This document shows, piece by piece, positions 19,301 through 25,549 of a stretch of DNA of 63,480 nucleotides. The position numbers were made by a program, and so were the translations under genes. The notes beneath the pieces are model-generated. The model ran no database searches. It worked only from the letters and a program-made list of their open reading frames with translations, and was not told where the DNA came from. Position 1 is the first letter of the stretch, and each line of letters starts with the position of its first letter. Source of the stretch: Chitinophaga terrae (ex Kim and Jung 2007) (GTDB taxonomy: Bacteria > Bacteroidota > Bacteroidia > Chitinophagales > Chitinophagaceae); contig NZ_FNRL01000005.1 in assembly GCF_900107795.1 (NCBI RefSeq), forward strand, positions 1 to 63,480, given 5' to 3'.

Positions 19301-19822
19301 CATAGTAACCTCCTTGGTTACAAAGTCAGATGAACCGGTAAAATCGTCTGGTAAGCCACGAAGGTTGCGGGTGATACTACCAGGGTTAACATTCCACCCC
19401 AGCCCAACCCAACTGGCTTCCTGGTCCATAGAAATTCCGCTGTTATACCCCAGGGTAACCGGGTAACCACCTACATCCAGTAATGGAATTGAATAAGAGA
19501 AATCACCGGTAAAAAGATCAACCATGTTATCAGCGCCTACCGAATGAAATGCTTCCATCTCGGGTTGAGTTGGGCCGCCATCGGTTTCCACTCCTACAAT
19601 CTCAGGTATTGCAGACTTTCTGTTGGTAGTTTTTATACCCGTAGGCAAAGCAGGTACTTTAACATAAGTGGAAGCCGGAGTTTTAAGATGCTTATTTTCT
19701 ATCAAACCGGCTGAAATTGTTTCCGCACGTAAATGCAAAGGAAGCAGTATTTGCAGATATATCACCACTAACAAACAGGAGGCAATACATTTTTTCCCTC
19801 TTGCTACAAAAGCCAAAATCAT
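13304..19822 (-). CDS. Giant secreted SpvB-like protein with PA14 and DUF5977-like repeats
   Basis: 2172 aa, with an N-terminal signal or anchor segment (residues 11-32). Residues 100-160 (VDLFTGDFSYSIPLLDVGGY, GYNSGISMDQ, VGLGWNVNPGSITRNLRGLP) have the layout of the SpvB/TcB N-terminus: G-x-SYSIP-L, a GYNSG strand, then GLGWN and ITR. A PA14-type domain, often glycan-binding, covers about 624-780 (LLAKYYYTSW ... LRADDGMKLFINGVEF). Near the C-terminus (about 1895-2060) three repeats carry A-x-A-R-L/F...GPAYA...C-YY, like DUF5977. No YD-repeat core and no toxin tip are present. It lies upstream of, and in the same operon as, the Rhs gene, so the two could form a composite cage. Tc-like assembly is inference. 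Confidence 0.75.
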   Translation of the reverse strand: MILAFVARGKKCIASCLLVVIYLQILLPLHLRAETISAGLIENKHLKTPASTYVKVPALPTGIKTTNRKSAIPEIVGVETDGGPTQPEMEAFHSVGADNMVDLFTGDFSYSIPLLDVGGYPVTLGYNSGISMDQEASWVGLGWNVNPGSITRNLRGLPDDFTGSSDFVTKEVTMKKNKTMGVNAGLDLEVAGLPTESFGVGLDVGFKFGIFHNTYRGFGMETGFNAGLSVGNKSKGRMTYGLSFDNNSQTGITLGTSLSHTFGESKASENPYVGSVSISTGYNSRAGMTSLQVSGGVRKYVTNKKNETSITRSSGPSASISFANPAFTPTMNVAYTNKMMTVTLKIGSEATVLHPSVSLSGYISEQYIADKDKRLTLPAYGYLNYEAANGDYGALLDFNREKDIPYRDAPPVPTIAIPSYTYDVFSMTGEGVGGSFRAYRNDIGYVYDHEMTTRDVSGAASLDFGAGFIAHAGADLFYTRAYTKSSLWDDQNFMRNVLGFRTANGKFEPAYFRSPGEKTINATSFYDAMGGDRVVTAKLSQPLGFNTGIIYNTPYLTPYAKAEQQDDILLTPANTIKPEREKRTQVITYLTAKEASEVGLSKYIEYYPEDTFTVKRNKAEYKDEYIGDGDGLLAKYYYTSWFQTYSHDTWHKDIAFFNKDQFQSYSDKKEYFSLKLLGKLKVPFSGIYNFKLRADDGMKLFINGVEFISDLNEGKARDQYATIPLEGGKLYNIETQYNNVTADAELQLSWQSDKFGDNEYKLIPPAFFFLEKDRDVFRADSMYKEKRVNRMRKENHISEIDVLNPDGRRYVYGIPVYNISQKETTFSVDKSGASPDEGLVSYTPNVDDTLSNTKGKDWYYNAEFMPAYAHSFLLTGILSPDYVDVTGNGISDDDAGNAIRFNYTKTADLNNPYKWRAPYTNKATYNEGFKTDNRDDKGSYVSGTKELYYLHSIESKSMVAVFRLEKRKDLLQMDAQGNKSDGGARRLKRIDLYIKADFIKNGSEKAIPVKSVHFEYSYELCKGINHSITAGDTTSGKLTLKEVWFSYNGNEKGKKNPYRFRYNKLNPNYAFNKYDRWGNYKDQIDNPGSTPGNLVNNADYPYALQDSALAAANAAAWTLDTIILPSGGMITVDYESDDYGYVQNKHATQMYQLYGFANKDPLNIDAFTPKLYDNGLTGDNLYVAVKVPYVVKSSDEIISRYLDGLDKIYFRLAVKMPSDKYGSGIEYVPCYANIASYGAYFPKGASTIIYFKVEGITQAGLTPGDVSPLTKTALQYLKLNLPSKAYPGSEAADDLGLEATIKMLYAQVDNVNSMLAGFDKYARIKQYVRDVDTTRSLVRLNNPNFKKYGGGLRVKRIKTYDNWSKMTGQRAAVYGKEYSYTTTKEIDGEKIVISSGVASYEPLLGGEENPWRKPIEYVERVAALAPTTVGYVEEPLGESFFPAPSVGYSKVRIRTINAKNNRSVNGYDETCFYTTKDFPTITERTVINDHNKKRYREPLKELLRVNSKHFIAVSQGFKVELNDMNGKLRSQASYAEGDDEHPIAYTENFYRVDDPSQPAKHLNNKVLTINPKGKIETSEVGKDMELMFDMRQEKSVTIGANVSVNVDFFTAGIWPILIPSLIPLPQYEENIFRSVAATKVINRHGILDSVMVVDKGSRVVTHNLLYDTETGDPVLTSVQNEYNDRVYNFTYPAGWIYEGMAGAYKNIGTVLSGLTIKEGRITGGLTGKVGDYFFNGDEILAYTKIKVAGTECAPTPAYWPGTYKVWAVDANMLNGKSPDIYFVNQDGTPFTGNDVKMKIVRSGRRNIAAVAGTVTMLKNPLVGNQLVLDDNSQVVNASMVDFKQFWKVPDRQMPAIIIDTFRNVARTDTFTVTCGANTQRVPVTIAAGKFTSVESQEKANEMARNFLQISGPATALRQIGCTYYYNTEVSMSFRKQCSDPNAIGEWVQFVVKAKTDSSLINVEDANQKAKARLQAEGPAYANSHGRCYYLSDPVSGPFTRSCPPGKSAFPVTYSLPRGADTSYISQSDANSKAAARLAVEGPAYAQTHSYCTYYAKLKLENMVSEDSDLNNTATYIDVVVYFYEDEACTIAASADSLPVTIQVTETINNDYNSGTFIENYERVANGTRAEILKHAPKFQRIFKPQRGKLGSITNISYGYKLIIDSNYNVIVK

Positions 19823-19872
19823 GTAAAACTATTTAAAAGGTATAGGGACAATATTCTATTTCTATATCAAAG

Positions 19873-20976
19873 TCATTGAGGGGTACGGTAAATAAATTTC
19901 ATTTCCCATATTTCATTCCTGCTATTATACAAACGGAAAGCATATAGTTGGCCATCCGATAATTTGCCGCCCCGGTCAAGCGACAATTCTCCCATGTTAT
20001 TACCCTGTTGCAGGTTAATGTTTCCATGTTTTACTGCCCTGCTGTTTTGATCGAGGCAGATAATCTCATATCTCACTTTAGAATCGCCGGCGTCGTTTAC
20101 GTAACTGTATTTCAGAGATCTACTACAGTTGACAACCTGGTTACTGCTTCGTTTTAACTCTATGTATGTGGTCAGATCTACCTGTTTCGCCCGGCTGACA
20201 GATTTCATCTTAAACGTCCATACATCCGTTTGTGCAGCATATTGCCTCCCATTATTGGCGGTGATCATCCAGGCATAAGTAATACCGGTATCCAGAACGG
20301 GCGCTCCTGCAGGATAGCTCATAAAAGGTTGACGTAATGCTGATGCCCTGTAAACCGGTATATTCGTTTGTATCGCTTCAGCAGCCGACTGATTTTCATA
20401 TAATGCCACCAATACCATATCATAATTCAGATCAGCGAAGAGGCTGACTGGAGCAGGCGGTATCCACGTAAAGTGAGGCAATGCTTCTTCCAAAATACTT
20501 TTATCAACAGGGTTGCTTAGTTGCGGAGGCGACACAGGTTCGACAACGAAATTCAAACAGTCTTCCGCCTGGGGGTTCATGCTTTTATCGCCCATGACCA
20601 CAACGCTGTAACAAACACGAAATTTACCTGGCGGGAGCAGGGCGTTATCTCTTCTATCGGCAACCGGCGATAGATATTCGTAAGTGATAGGGCCCAGGTC
20701 TTTTACCTGTAACTGCCGGGCGCCAGCTCCCAATGTTACCGGCCTTGAAGTACCTGACAACACTGGCTGACCGGTAGTTGCATCCATTAACCGCATTATA
20801 AATGTGGCAGTAGCCGGTGAGTTGCTGATGTTGGTTGCAATGATATTCCAGAGTTGTGACTGCTGTAATATCCCCGCAGGAGGCACCTGAGCCGACATAG
20901 TTACCTGTGCCTGTGATTTCATGGATATCAATAGTATTAGTGCCATACTATTGAAAAGGGTTTTAACTCGGTTCAT
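19873..20976 (-). CDS. Secreted beta-sandwich protein (fibronectin-III-like), unknown function
   Basis: 367 aa, signal peptide ending near MKSQAQ (about residue 24). The mature chain is beta-rich, with repeated short domains. The segment SPPQLSNPVDKSILEEALPH FTW and the following YAWMITANNGRQYAAQTDVW look like fibronectin-III or DUF4962-style strands seen in Bacteroidota surface proteins. No catalytic motif is seen. The gene is separated by two bases from the barrel gene upstream and by 50 bases from the SpvB-like gene downstream. It could be a periplasmic or surface partner of the barrel. Specific function not recognised. Confidence 0.6.
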   Translation of the reverse strand: MNRVKTLFNSMALILLISMKSQAQVTMSAQVPPAGILQQSQLWNIIATNISNSPATATFIMRLMDATTGQPVLSGTSRPVTLGAGARQLQVKDLGPITYEYLSPVADRRDNALLPPGKFRVCYSVVVMGDKSMNPQAEDCLNFVVEPVSPPQLSNPVDKSILEEALPHFTWIPPAPVSLFADLNYDMVLVALYENQSAAEAIQTNIPVYRASALRQPFMSYPAGAPVLDTGITYAWMITANNGRQYAAQTDVWTFKMKSVSRAKQVDLTTYIELKRSSNQVVNCSRSLKYSYVNDAGDSKVRYEIICLDQNSRAVKHGNINLQQGNNMGELSLDRGGKLSDGQLYAFRLYNSRNEIWEMKFIYRTPQ

Positions 20977-20978
20977 AA

Positions 20979-23204
20979 TTAAAATATCTTGGTATAGGTT
21001 AATCTTCCGGTCTTATTTGATACTAATTGTTTATTTACTCCAGGCAGGTAACTTTTATCTGCCCGCAACGCGATTTCCCCGATTCTCTTGATATTGATCC
21101 TTGCGTTGGCGCCATAGCCCCATTGTATGTTATTCGTTTGGGACTGGTGATTATATTTCAGCGCTCCTCCTATTTCAAACCAATCGAGCATTCGCCAGGT
21201 TGTCTCCCCCGTCAGCCCATACAGCGAATATTCCTCTGTCAGCGCTGCCGAAGCTTGACCTGCTATGGTGAATCGTTTCAGGAACAGTGTATGACCTGCC
21301 ATAATATTCCTGCTATTGAAGTAAACAAAAGCAGTATCAGTTTGCCTGTTATAAAACCTTGAATAAGTGAACATGCTGTTCATCATAATATCGTGATAGG
21401 TATAGGTATAAGAAGCCGTTCCTGTTAACATATAAAATAGTTGTTCGCTGAATTGTCCTTCACCCAATTTTATCAACTGCGAAGTGGGCTGATATGCTAC
21501 ACTCAGCACCGGCCATTTTGGTATCCTTACCGTCACCTGTACGCTCTTAAACACGGTATTGCTCTGGTAATTCGATGGGGCATAAAATGTAGCATAATCG
21601 TTCTTTCTTATTGCCCCCGCCAGCACTACTTTTTGTTTAAACAAAGGCTGTTCTGCCTGTATATTCCACGCTATCTGCCGCGATCCGGTCGTATAGAAGC
21701 TAAACGACTGGAAATCGTTGCCCATTACTTTGTACATAGCAGTCAATCGCGTATAGGTTTGAGGTATAGTTGTATTAAATCCAACAGTATAGGCTTCATT
21801 AGAGCGACTGGAAAAATTCATCATGCTCCCGAAATTGGTTTCTCCATGTGGTTTTCTGCTATTATAAGGCATGGAAGAACGTGCTACCTCACCGGTAAGA
21901 TAGGTTTGCTGGCCAAGTTTCCATTGCGCCTCAAGCGAAATTCCCATCAGGTGATTATCCACCCTTCCTCCGGTATCCGTCACTGCATTGGTACCGTAAA
22001 GTTGTTTCCTGCCGGTATAATAGGTCAGATAGATATGATTGGATTCCTTCATTCCCCAACCTGCCCTGATAAGGCTTAAATACTGGGGATTCCTTTTTTC
22101 CTTCACAATGAAATTCCTGAACTGGTAATCTACAGTACCTGTAGCAACAGCAAGGTAGTAAGACGGATTGTACTCAACCTGTACCCCTGTTATACTTATA
22201 TTCCTCGCTGTCAGCTCAGAATAGTCAGCCATGGTCCTCCCGATGCCAAAACTCCTGATTGCCAGCATTGTTCTGAATCCCTTTGGAAGAACGCTATCAG
22301 GCAGGTTCATACTTTCCAAAGCATCAGACAATTCTTTGTTATTCCGGCTGTTTTGTAAAGCATCTAATAAGCCCGACTTCAATTTCGCCTGTTTATCCAA
22401 CAACGATTGGTATCGTTTTTTTACTCCTCCTATCAGTCCTTCCAACGAATCGATCTTCTTAAGCCGGAGTTCCTTCTCGGCTATGATGGTTTGATACAAA
22501 GAATCTGTAGGGCCGCTTTGCGTGTATTTGCCCGCCAGCGAATCCAATCGTAACCTGAAGGCCTTTTCTTTTGCTTCTATCAATCGTTGCCTGTAATACG
22601 CATCATCATAGGTATACTTGAGAAGGGAAAGAGATTGCTGCAAACTATCAACAAAATTCTTCAACGAATCCATCTCCTTCAACTGCTTCAACCTTCCCGC
22701 CGCCCAGCCGCGTGCATTCGCGAGTAATTGGTTCTTAAAATCCATATTATTATAAGAAAGCCTCGCTCCCGTCAGGTTCCTGAACAACGCAGAATTTCCC
22801 TGTTGCGTACTGAACGCAACCCGCAACGGGTAACGGTTCCTTATGGTAATACTCAGGTTCGTCTGAACAGTATGTTGCTGGATATCTCTTTCTACATAGG
22901 GCGTATCGATATTAGACTGGTAGAAATAATCGTACATAACATTCCCGTGCACTACCAGGAAAGGGGTATGTACAGGTACGGGAACGATATTTTCTTTGCG
23001 CACACGCGCACGGACCACCGCTACTTTCGCAGAATCCGGTTTCGAGTATAGGGCAATTGCTATCCTGGTCTTTACCTTTGAATTGTGACGGATAAAAAGG
23101 TAACCTGTATCTGTAATATTCTTCGGGCTCATAGACAATACCTGGGCTGATACAGATACAGCGGACATTAGGGTAACAAGCAACAACAATAAATGGAACC
23201 TCAC
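20979..23204 (-). CDS. Predicted outer-membrane barrel protein with coiled-coil N-terminal region
   Basis: 741 aa. Signal peptide 1-20 (LLLLLVTLMSAVSVSAQ). Residues about 50-150 form a beta-rich domain. About 165-295 is a long coiled coil rich in L, K, E and Q (LKEMDSLKNFVDSLQQSLSL; KKRYQSLLDKQAKLKSGLLD). The C-terminal ~420 residues are short amphipathic strands with aromatic ends (YLAVATGTVDYQF, IYLTYYTGRKQLYG, TGTASYTYTYHDIMMNS), which is typical of an outer-membrane beta-barrel. It is the first gene of the Rhs operon, behind a candidate promoter. An envelope-spanning barrel with a periplasmic coiled coil is a natural candidate for exporting or displaying the Rhs complex, but no known secretion family was recognised. 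Confidence 0.65.
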   Translation of the reverse strand: MRFHLLLLLVTLMSAVSVSAQVLSMSPKNITDTGYLFIRHNSKVKTRIAIALYSKPDSAKVAVVRARVRKENIVPVPVHTPFLVVHGNVMYDYFYQSNIDTPYVERDIQQHTVQTNLSITIRNRYPLRVAFSTQQGNSALFRNLTGARLSYNNMDFKNQLLANARGWAAGRLKQLKEMDSLKNFVDSLQQSLSLLKYTYDDAYYRQRLIEAKEKAFRLRLDSLAGKYTQSGPTDSLYQTIIAEKELRLKKIDSLEGLIGGVKKRYQSLLDKQAKLKSGLLDALQNSRNNKELSDALESMNLPDSVLPKGFRTMLAIRSFGIGRTMADYSELTARNISITGVQVEYNPSYYLAVATGTVDYQFRNFIVKEKRNPQYLSLIRAGWGMKESNHIYLTYYTGRKQLYGTNAVTDTGGRVDNHLMGISLEAQWKLGQQTYLTGEVARSSMPYNSRKPHGETNFGSMMNFSSRSNEAYTVGFNTTIPQTYTRLTAMYKVMGNDFQSFSFYTTGSRQIAWNIQAEQPLFKQKVVLAGAIRKNDYATFYAPSNYQSNTVFKSVQVTVRIPKWPVLSVAYQPTSQLIKLGEGQFSEQLFYMLTGTASYTYTYHDIMMNSMFTYSRFYNRQTDTAFVYFNSRNIMAGHTLFLKRFTIAGQASAALTEEYSLYGLTGETTWRMLDWFEIGGALKYNHQSQTNNIQWGYGANARINIKRIGEIALRADKSYLPGVNKQLVSNKTGRLTYTKIF

Positions 23205-23560
23205 GACAACATGATTACAATTATGGTTAATACTATCCGCTAAAAAGACAGGTATACACTTAAATGTAAGACGTTCGGAAAATGACTATATTAATTCTAT
23301 TCATGGTATAGGATTTACGGGTAAAAACAAACTTTAAGTTCGCGTTCTCAAAGACAAGAACAAATATATTTCTTTTTCAATTAGATCAAAATATTTTTCA
23401 ACCGGATGATAAACAAAAAGTAAGAAAGAAATGAAAGGTTAGTAACTGTAGCAGGAAAGACGATAAAAAATTTATTTTAAACCGTGTTGTCAATTTATCA
23501 TGTCGCGCACCTACGCAAACACCTACACGAAATCAATGGTTTTTCATAGGATATGCAACC
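23205..23560. other. Intergenic region upstream of the Rhs operon
   Basis: 356 AT-rich bases between the first gene of the Rhs operon and the end of the upstream minus-strand gene. It contains one reasonable minus-strand promoter (see 23361-23390), leaving a leader of about 150 bases. No open frame with coding character, no clear terminator hairpin and no tRNA-like structure were seen. Confidence 0.6.
23361..23390 (-). promoter_or_regulatory. Candidate Bacteroidota promoter of the Rhs operon
   Basis: On the minus strand a TATATTTG -7 box (23361-23368) matches TAnnTTTG exactly. A TTTG -33 element lies 18 bases upstream (23387-23390). The expected transcription start is near 23354, giving a leader of about 150 bases. 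Spacing is one base below the usual 19-21. Confidence 0.45.
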
Positions 23561-24004
23561 CTATCTTACCTTCGCAGCCAGCTCCTTCGCTGCCGCCATC
23601 GCACCATTCCCGTTCTTACCTCCTTTGATCAGGCTGTTGTTATGATAATAATACCTGCCCTCATTCTTCCGGCTCTTCTTATAATCAAACTGTTTGTCTG
23701 AAATCGGCGCGTTGTAAGCATGCGTGATAACATGTGCGTAAATAAGCTGCTGGTCATCGAAATAATAATGCGCAATTTCCTTTCCTCTTTCTCCATACAG
23801 ATCGTGAGTGATCAACTTCAGCGAATCATTGGAGAAATAAGCAACGGAAACAGCGCCTTCGGTTGCTGATCCTGGTTCGTGTTGCAATTGTTGTTGCCTG
23901 TAATTTGTTAATTGCGTGTTCGTGTGCGACACTTTGCTTTTAATAGCATTGATCTTCGACTCTTGTATAGGCAGCAAGAGCAAGAGGTACAGAAAATACT
24001 TCAT
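23561..24004 (-). CDS. Small secreted protein of unknown function
   Basis: 147 aa with a hydrophobic N-terminus (YFLYLLLLLPIQ) that could be a signal peptide, followed by a soluble region with aromatic strands (IAHYYFDDQQLIYAHVITHAY) and a charged, glycine/asparagine-rich end. No family recognised. It stands alone: the Rhs operon starts 356 bases downstream, and a divergent lipoprotein gene lies about 305 bases upstream. No terminator or strong promoter is evident. Confidence 0.55.
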   Translation of the reverse strand: MKYFLYLLLLLPIQESKINAIKSKVSHTNTQLTNYRQQQLQHEPGSATEGAVSVAYFSNDSLKLITHDLYGERGKEIAHYYFDDQQLIYAHVITHAYNAPISDKQFDYKKSRKNEGRYYYHNNSLIKGGKNGNGAMAAAKELAAKVR

Positions 24005-24309
24005 ATTACTACAGTTTAGGTATTCCGACTACAATACAGATTATAAATACATATCCCGGAAGCAGTAGTGCCCCGGTTTTAAACTTGATCCTACAGGTCT
24101 TAAAAAAGATTCTGGTTGTGTCAAATAACAAATGATCCTGCTTTGAAGATAAATATTTTTATTGTTACCCCTATCCTTCCCAGGCTATTTTATTTTGGCT
24201 TCCAGGTCAGCCTGTTTTACTTTTAGGAATGGAAATATGCTTAAAGAAAATCGAGCGCATTCTTTCAGAAAAAATCGTCAAATTTGTTTCCTTATCAACC
24301 CCTATCTAT
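24005..24309. other. Divergent intergenic region without recognised elements
   Basis: About 305 bases between a minus-strand small secreted gene and a plus-strand lipoprotein gene. A plus-strand frame continues upstream of the lipoprotein start to 24229, but those residues look untranslated. I found no full TAnnTTTG box with a -33 partner on either strand and no hairpin of note. Confidence 0.5.
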
Positions 24310-24636
24310 ATGCAACGGAAGAACCATATCTTCACTTTTTTCATTTTATTACTTTGCAGCTGTTCTACTGATAAGAAAGAATATGTAGAACCATCGCAAG
24401 CTATGTTCTGGACAGACCATGACCTGGGTTGCGGACCTATTACGGTTACCTGTAACAATACCACTCAATCCGTTACCGGCTCTTATCCTGAACTGCCGGA
24501 TTGCGGGGCGCCTAAAGCCGCTACTTTCAACCTGCCTCCCGGCGTTTATACCTACCAGGCAGCCTGCAGCACAAAAACATGGCAGGGAAGCATTACCGTA
24601 ATAGATGCTGCCTGCACCAGTTTGCAGTTAAAATAG
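24310..24636 (+). CDS. Small lipoprotein of unknown function
   Basis: 108 aa from the ATG at 24310 (residue 28 of the longer open frame). This start places a short basic N-terminus (MQRKNH) before a hydrophobic core and a lipobox ending LLCSC, so Cys18 would be lipidated. The mature part has four or more cysteines in a small beta domain (GCGPITVTCNNTTQSV, GVYTYQAACSTKTWQGSI), which suggests disulfide bonding. The alternation of short strands resembles a small carboxypeptidase-regulatory or Ig-like fold, but I do not recognise a family. It is monocistronic and convergent with the esterase gene. Confidence 0.6.
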   Translation: MQRKNHIFTFFILLLCSCSTDKKEYVEPSQAMFWTDHDLGCGPITVTCNNTTQSVTGSYPELPDCGAPKAATFNLPPGVYTYQAACSTKTWQGSITVIDAACTSLQLK

Positions 24637-24640
24637 ATAT

Positions 24641-24664
24641 TAAAAAGGGGCCTCGCGGGCCCCT
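24641..24664 (-). terminator. Terminator after the esterase gene
   Basis: A 7-bp GC stem (24646-24652 with 24658-24664) and 5-base loop, followed on the minus strand by TTTTT. It lies seven bases beyond the esterase stop, between convergent genes. There is no T-run on the plus-strand side. Confidence 0.6.
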
Positions 24665-24670
24665 GGAAAA

Positions 24671-25483
24671 TTACTTGTTGAAGAATTCGTGGAAGAATAA
24701 TAGCTGGTATTTTACGGCATTACCCCAATATTTCCAGTTATGCTCTCCCGGCCTTTCCGTATAGTCGTGGTCGATGCCTAATTCCATTAACCGCTGATGC
24801 AGCTTGCGGTTTACATCAATAAAGAAGTCTTTAATGCCGCAATCTACAATAATAGCCAGGGTACCTGGTTTTAGTTTATTGACCTGGTTAATGACCGTCC
24901 ATTCCGTCCAGTTGCTGCCTTCAGGCCCGGGGGCGCCCAGCCGTTTTGCAATATCCCAGTTTTTAGGGAAAGGCCGGAAATCCACGCCTCCGCTCATGCT
25001 GCCGGCAGCGCCAAAGGTTTCGGGATGACGGCTGGCCAACCATAACGCACCATGGCCCCCCATACTTAAACCGGCAATAGCTCTCGCTTTGCGGTCCGGG
25101 ATCGTTTGATAATGCTGATCTATATATTCAGGAATTTCCTTTCCTACATAGGTTTCAAAACGCCAGCTGCTATCGATAGGCGAATCGAAATACCAACTGC
25201 CAAATGCGCCATCAGGGCATACAACAATACACTGGTAAGCATCTACCAGCTCCTTAACAGCCGGCACATTGTTCACCCAATTGCCATAGTTACCGCTGTA
25301 ACCATGCAGGAGGTAAACTACCGGGTAACGGCGATTATGCTCTTTATACGAATCGGGCGTTATTACAACACATTTATAACTGCGATTCATTTTCGCGCTG
25401 CGTATATCCAGTGTATCCACAGTTGAGGCGCTGGCAGACTGAGCCAATAATAAGCAAAACAAAAGACGGGCTAGTAATTTCAT
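24671..25483 (-). CDS. Secreted esterase, alpha/beta-hydrolase (esterase D type)
   Basis: 270 aa, signal peptide 1-20 (LLFCLLLAQSASAS). The fold is that of the esterase D / S-formylglutathione hydrolase-like family. The oxyanion strand is VVYLLHGYSG (55-64), the nucleophile elbow is AGLSMGGHG with Ser140, a late acidic residue lies in the IVDCGIKDFF region, and the histidine is in the PGEHNW motif near the C-terminus. The family cleaves short-chain or sugar-linked esters. Secretion suggests a periplasmic substrate such as acylated or feruloylated sugars, which is inference. It is preceded by a terminator for the M1 peptidase gene, so it probably has its own promoter, though none was seen clearly. 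Confidence 0.8.
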   Translation of the reverse strand: MKLLARLLFCLLLAQSASASTVDTLDIRSAKMNRSYKCVVITPDSYKEHNRRYPVVYLLHGYSGNYGNWVNNVPAVKELVDAYQCIVVCPDGAFGSWYFDSPIDSSWRFETYVGKEIPEYIDQHYQTIPDRKARAIAGLSMGGHGALWLASRHPETFGAAGSMSGGVDFRPFPKNWDIAKRLGAPGPEGSNWTEWTVINQVNKLKPGTLAIIVDCGIKDFFIDVNRKLHQRLMELGIDHDYTERPGEHNWKYWGNAVKYQLLFFHEFFNK

Positions 25484-25499
25484 GGAACCGAATTTAAAT

Positions 25500-25528
25500 A
25501 AAAAAGTCTCTACCCGCGGGTAGAGACT
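25500..25528 (-). terminator. Palindromic terminator after the M1 peptidase gene
   Basis: A perfect 24-base palindrome (25505-25528), followed on the minus strand by TTTTTTATTT. It lies 21 bases past the stop codon of the peptidase gene. Confidence 0.8.
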
Positions 25529-25549
25529 ACAAAATAATAAAATAACAGC

